Below the pieces are notes generated by a model. The model worked only from the letters and a program-made list of their open reading frames with translations. It was not told the origin of the DNA and made no database searches. A stretch of 64,000 nucleotides of DNA, from NCBI GenBank assembly GCA_020636915.1, contig JACJWV010000012.1, positions 101,613 to 165,612 on the forward strand. Reading direction: 5' to 3'. Each line of letters starts with the position of its first letter. The first letter of the stretch is position 1. This stretch comes from Nocardioides sp. GTDB taxonomy: Bacteria > Actinomycetota > Actinomycetes > Propionibacteriales > Nocardioidaceae. Of the stretch, positions 60,708-64,000 are shown piece after piece. The translations under genes and the position numbers were made by a program.

Positions 60708-62288
60708 TCAACCGACCGAGAGTCTCGGGCTGTTGGAGCGCGCCTGGTACACGGTCCAGTCCCCGAAAGCGCCACGCGCCACGTACTCGCGGTCGACGAC
60801 CTGCTGCGCGGTCGCGCTGTCGACGCCCCAGGTCGCGAGACTCGTGCCGGCGACGATGAGCCAGGTAGGCCGTTGTGGGGATTCCAGCACGGAGGTGAAA
60901 GCCGTCAGGTGCGGGTCGCGCACGCGGACTGGGAGGCTCCAGAGCTGGGGGTACGGGCTTGGCAGGCCCGCCCGCTCTAGGAGGGCGGGGTCTCCGAACG
61001 CGACCACGGCCGTGTCGCCCGGCCGGGCATGCCCCGCCAGGAACTCGACCGCTGCCGCGTCAGCCGTCGGGGCGTCGACCTTCTCGAACGCGGCGACGTC
61101 GGCGGCCGTCGTGACTGCGAGCGCCCAGACGAGGCATCCGGCGACGAGCGGCAGCCGGCGCGGGTGGTGGACGCCGGCCGTCGCCACGGCGAGGACGAGG
61201 CCGGGGATGATCGCGATGAGGTAGTGCAGCCAGTAGCTGCCGCCCAGTGCGACGCCGGTTAGCTCCCACCCGAGCACGGTGACGAGGAGCAGCCTGGGGT
61301 CGGGCTCCGTCGTGATCCCGGGACGGGCCCGGTCTCGTCGAGGCACGAGTGCGCAGGCGACGATGCCGAGTGCCCCGCTGGCCAGCAGGGCGAGCCCGAG
61401 CGCCTGCGCACGGTCGTCGTTCGACGACGGCGCGCTGGCCGAGATGACCGCTCCCGCCTGGGCGCGGAACGTGACGACCGCGTCCCAGAGCGGCCCGGGG
61501 TTCGTCCCGTGTAGGGCGGCCCACAGCAGGACGGCCGACCCGGCCGCCAACGCACCGGACAAGAACGCGACCGCACCCCGGGCTGCGTCCGACGGACTCC
61601 GCGTCAGCGCGAGCCACGCGAGGAGGACCCCGGCCGCGACGAAGCCGTCGAGCAGGCTCTGCTTCACGGCGAGCGCACCGGCGGCCGTGGCGCCGGCCGC
61701 CGCCCAGTGGGCGATCAGCGTGGCCCGGCTCCGGGTGCGGGTCGCGCCGACGGCGAGGGCAAGCGACGCGAGCACGAACGGCAGCCCGAGCAGCTCCCCG
61801 TCGATCTCGGTCGCGCCACCGAAGAGCGCGCTGTCGAGCAGCACGGCCGCAGTCGCGGCGGCGAGCACCGGCAGCACCGCACGGACCCGCGGTGCGGACC
61901 CGGCGGCGGGTCCGAGCAGTCGGCCGAGGCGGCCGGCCAGCAGGACCGACGCGATCACGGCGACCATCCCGAGGAGGCGGAGCGACACCGCCTGGTGCGA
62001 CGCACGGGCCACAGGCTCCAACAGCGCGATCAGCAGCGGCGGGCGGTCGACCCAGTAGTCACCGTACAGCGACGTGCCGGGGTGCCACTGCGCGGCGACC
62101 ATGAGGAAGCCGCCCTCGTCGGAGGTCAGGGGCGCACCCAGGAACGGGATCCGCGCGAGCGCGGCGACGACCGCGACGGCACCGACGGCCAGCAACGAGC
62201 TCCGCGGCCACCACTGGGCGACGCCGAGGACCGGGCCGGGCCGCTCCGGCGGCTGGCGGAGGACGGGGCGGTCATCGGTGGTCGTCAT
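60708..62288 (-). CDS. Membrane glycosyltransferase of the ArnT/PMT (GT39-like) type
   Basis: A 526-residue protein with ten or more helices. The catalytic loop after the first helix has the acidic pair in LTSDEGGFLMVAAQWHPGTSLYGDYWVDRPPLL (read in two parts: LTSDEGGF and YWVDRPPLL), as in PMT and ArnT enzymes using polyprenyl-phosphate sugars. It lies downstream of a polyprenyl-phosphate-mannose synthase-like gene with a 4-bp overlap, so it probably uses that donor to glycosylate a lipid or wall polymer. ATG 62288 begins the conserved part; the frame further upstream is a shadow of the neighbouring gene. Confidence 0.85.
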   Translation of the reverse strand: MTTTDDRPVLRQPPERPGPVLGVAQWWPRSSLLAVGAVAVVAALARIPFLGAPLTSDEGGFLMVAAQWHPGTSLYGDYWVDRPPLLIALLEPVARASHQAVSLRLLGMVAVIASVLLAGRLGRLLGPAAGSAPRVRAVLPVLAAATAAVLLDSALFGGATEIDGELLGLPFVLASLALAVGATRTRSRATLIAHWAAAGATAAGALAVKQSLLDGFVAAGVLLAWLALTRSPSDAARGAVAFLSGALAAGSAVLLWAALHGTNPGPLWDAVVTFRAQAGAVISASAPSSNDDRAQALGLALLASGALGIVACALVPRRDRARPGITTEPDPRLLLVTVLGWELTGVALGGSYWLHYLIAIIPGLVLAVATAGVHHPRRLPLVAGCLVWALAVTTAADVAAFEKVDAPTADAAAVEFLAGHARPGDTAVVAFGDPALLERAGLPSPYPQLWSLPVRVRDPHLTAFTSVLESPQRPTWLIVAGTSLATWGVDSATAQQVVDREYVARGAFGDWTVYQARSNSPRLSVG

Positions 62289-63082
62289 CGCGAGACGAGT
62301 CGCTCCCCGCCGGCGGTCGCAGCCTCGGTGCTGCCGGAGCCCGTGAGCTCGCCGAGACGCCAGCGGGCGACGCTGAGGAAGGCCTCGACCGCGACGGCGC
62401 CGTCCATCTTGGATGCGCCGGTGGCGCGGTCGGTGAAGACGATGGGGTGCTCGCGCACGCGGAGCCCGGAACGCTCGGCGCGCCAGGTGTTCTCCACCTG
62501 GAACCCGTAGCCGTTCGAGGTGGTGGCGAGCAGGCCGGCCCGGTGGACCGCGGACGACCGCCACGCCCGGAAGCCGGCGGTCGCGTCGTGGGTGCGGAGT
62601 CGCAGCGCCGCCCGCGCGTAGAGGTTCGCCGCCGACGACAGCGCCCGCCGTGTCCAGGGCCAGCCACGGGTCGCGCCACCTGCCACGTAGCGCGAGCCGA
62701 CGACCACGTCGGCACTGTCGAGCCCGGCGATCATCGGGAGGACGTCGTCGACGGGGTGCGAGCCGTCGGCATCCATCTGGACGACCACCGGGTAGCCGGC
62801 GTCGACGGCGTGCGCGAAGCCCGCCCGGTACGCGGCTCCGAGGCCTTCCTTGCCCGGCCGCAGGAGCAGCCGGACCCGCCCGCCGTACGCCGGATGGGCG
62901 CGGACGACGTCGGCGGTGCCGTCCGGGCTGTTGTCGTCGACGACGAGGACGTCGACGTCGCCGCCCGCCGTGGCGGCCAGCAACCGGTCCAGGAGGACCG
63001 CGATGCCATCGGCCTCGTCGTAGGTCGGCACCACGACGCAGCAGCGGGCCGGGCGCAGGTCGGGCAGGGCTGAGGAGTCCAC
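62285..63082 (-). CDS. Glycosyltransferase family 2, polyprenol-phosphate mannosyltransferase-like
   Basis: A 265-residue GT2 resembling dolichol-phosphate mannose synthase and Ppm1. Motifs include VVVPTYDEADGIAVLLDRLL, VLVVDDNSPDGTADVV, GLGAAYRAGF, VVQMDADGSHP (DxD) and VVGSRYVAGG. It would make a polyprenyl-phosphate sugar on the cytoplasmic face. GTG 63082 is 4 bp from the deacetylase stop, and the 3' end overlaps the GT39-like gene by 4 bp, implying an operon. Confidence 0.9.
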   Translation of the reverse strand: MDSSALPDLRPARCCVVVPTYDEADGIAVLLDRLLAATAGGDVDVLVVDDNSPDGTADVVRAHPAYGGRVRLLLRPGKEGLGAAYRAGFAHAVDAGYPVVVQMDADGSHPVDDVLPMIAGLDSADVVVGSRYVAGGATRGWPWTRRALSSAANLYARAALRLRTHDATAGFRAWRSSAVHRAGLLATTSNGYGFQVENTWRAERSGLRVREHPIVFTDRATGASKMDGAVAVEAFLSVARWRLGELTGSGSTEAATAGGERLVSR

Positions 63083-63086
63083 GCCG

Positions 63087-63827
63087 CTAGCCTGACCAGT
63101 CGGACCTGCCTGCCACCTGATCCGTCGATGTGCCGGCAGGTGCCAGGCCGTGGTCCGCCAGCGGACCCAGCGGAGCGGGCGTGGACCGGGCGAGCAGGGG
63201 GATCGCGGCCAGCGTCGTCCGCCAGCTGCCCGGGGCCGCCGTGCGGTCGCTGTCGTGCAGGAGGACGGTCCCGCCGGGGGCCAGGGTCCGGCCCAGGGTC
63301 CGATGGACCCTGGCCGGAGTCGCGCGCCGCTCCCAGTCGCGACCCCAGGCGGTCCACAGCACCGGCTGCAGCCCGGCCTGCTCGGCCGCCCGGAACGCCT
63401 GGGGAGCCAGCGCGCCGTACGGCGGCCGGTACCACCGGACCGGCGCCCCCGTCGTCTCCTCCACGAGGTCGCGCGACCGGGCCAGGTCGTCAGCGAGCCG
63501 GTCGGCGGACATGAGCGGGGCTGCCCGGTGGGTCCACCCGTGGACCGCGAGCTCGTGGCCCGCGTCCCGCATCTCGCGCACGAGACCGCCGGCTGCGGAG
63601 ACGTGAGCGCCCAGGAGGAAGAAGGTGGCGCGGACGCCGAGGTTCGTGAGCACGTCGAGGAGGTAAGGCGTCGACGCCGTGTCCGGTCCGTCATCGAAGG
63701 TGAGCGCGACGTGGTGCCGGCCGCTGGCGCCGAGGAGCTCGGGAGGCACCAGCGTGCCGGCGTACCGCAGGCGCAGCGGGTGCAGTGACAGTGCGGCGCA
63801 GGAGGAGCGCCGCCCCTCCCAGCTCAC
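63087..63827 (-). CDS. Polysaccharide deacetylase (NodB domain)
   Basis: A 246-residue NodB-domain enzyme of the carbohydrate esterase 4 family, which removes acetyl groups from sugar polymers or lipid-linked saccharides. Motif 1 is ALTFDDGPD, motif 2 HGWTHRAAP (HxxxH), motif 3 WYRPPYGA, and the C-terminal histidine motif is GTVLLHDSD. No clear signal peptide is seen, so it may be cytoplasmic or exported differently. GTG 63827 overlaps the stop of the upstream partial gene. Confidence 0.9.
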   Translation of the reverse strand: MSWEGRRSSCAALSLHPLRLRYAGTLVPPELLGASGRHHVALTFDDGPDTASTPYLLDVLTNLGVRATFFLLGAHVSAAGGLVREMRDAGHELAVHGWTHRAAPLMSADRLADDLARSRDLVEETTGAPVRWYRPPYGALAPQAFRAAEQAGLQPVLWTAWGRDWERRATPARVHRTLGRTLAPGGTVLLHDSDRTAAPGSWRTTLAAIPLLARSTPAPLGPLADHGLAPAGTSTDQVAGRSDWSG

Positions 63828-64000
63828 GCCCGACCCGGCACGGTGACCAAGGAGGCGACGGCGTCGCAGACCCGTGGTCCGTCGCTCGGGAGGCGGTCGA
63901 CCCGAGGCGCGACCGCCATCGCGTCGAGGACGCGCAGGAGGTCACCCGCCTCCCGGACGTACGGCGCCAGGCCGGCGCGCTCCATGGCCTCCGCGTTCGC
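63824..64000 (-). CDS. C-terminal end of a gene running out of the window (glycosyltransferase-like)
   Basis: The last 58 codons and the stop of a minus-strand gene. The visible part (NAEAMERAGLAPYVREAGDL, then LRVLDAMAVAPRVDRLPSDG) resembles the end of a GT1/MurG-like glycosyltransferase, which suits the envelope glycan neighbours. The fragment is too short for certainty. Its stop overlaps the deacetylase start. Confidence 0.4.
   Translation of the reverse strand, partial: ANAEAMERAGLAPYVREAGDLLRVLDAMAVAPRVDRLPSDGPRVCDAVASLVTVPGRA

Overview
This is a GC-rich actinobacterial chromosome segment. The gene content and order suggest Nocardioidaceae or a close relative. That placement is an inference from the PknB/PknA-PbpA-RodA-PstP-FhaB-FhaA cluster beside ppiA and crgA (an arrangement found near the replication origin in mycobacteria and relatives) and from mycothiol-dependent formaldehyde enzymes.

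Region 1 (1-16341) is core chromosome. It holds the 3' part of a SURF1-type gene, a DUF3817 membrane protein, a patatin-like lipase, a PlsC-type acyltransferase, a coiled-coil membrane protein, ppiA, a rhomboid protease, a double-length CrgA and a DUF881 protein. The minus-strand growth and division operon fhaA-fhaB-pstP-rodA-pbpA-pknA-pknB follows, and the region closes with tRNA-Leu(CAG). Two arrays of 31-32 bp repeats lie at ends of convergent genes.

Region 2 (16320-27787) starts inside the tRNA-Leu 3' end and stops at a 25-bp copy of it. It looks like a decaying integrated element. It carries a small unknown gene, an Abi/HEPN-type gene, an IS110 transposase, and a two-component system with a MacA/MacB-type exporter whose kinase, adaptor and permease are all frameshifted. 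A ruined Bcr/CflA-like efflux gene lies at its right end.

Region 3 (27763-59622) is a second element bounded by tRNA 3'-end copies. After a broken P-loop kinase gene and an intact Fic gene, it carries a large catabolic cluster. The cluster includes an old-yellow-enzyme homologue, a quinone reductase, a BMP-type ABC importer (ATPase, two permeases, lipoprotein), an isochorismatase-fold amidohydrolase, a cyclase-family hydrolase, a CoxG-like protein and a molybdenum hydroxylase system with two different catalytic subunits. It also includes a nitrilase-fold amidase, a bicupin, an XRE-cupin regulator, a Rieske oxygenase with reductase, S-(hydroxymethyl)mycothiol dehydrogenase with an MBL-fold hydrolase, an IclR regulator, a two-subunit CoA-transferase and a YdeP/FdhF-type molybdopterin oxidoreductase. 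The working hypothesis is uptake, N- (or O-) demethylation and Mo-dependent hydroxylation of a methylated N-heterocycle, then hydrolytic ring opening, with the released formaldehyde oxidised through mycothiol to formate and perhaps CO2. A repeated operator-like motif (TTCAAT-N3-ATTGAA) precedes several of these transcription units.

Region 4 (59436-64000) begins with a third copy of the tRNA-end/flank repeat, which runs directly into a truncated IS30 transposase gene. A minus-strand envelope glycosylation cluster follows: a GT39-like membrane glycosyltransferase, a dolichol-phosphate-mannose-synthase-like GT2, a NodB deacetylase and a partial gene at the window edge. No integrase gene is visible in either element.
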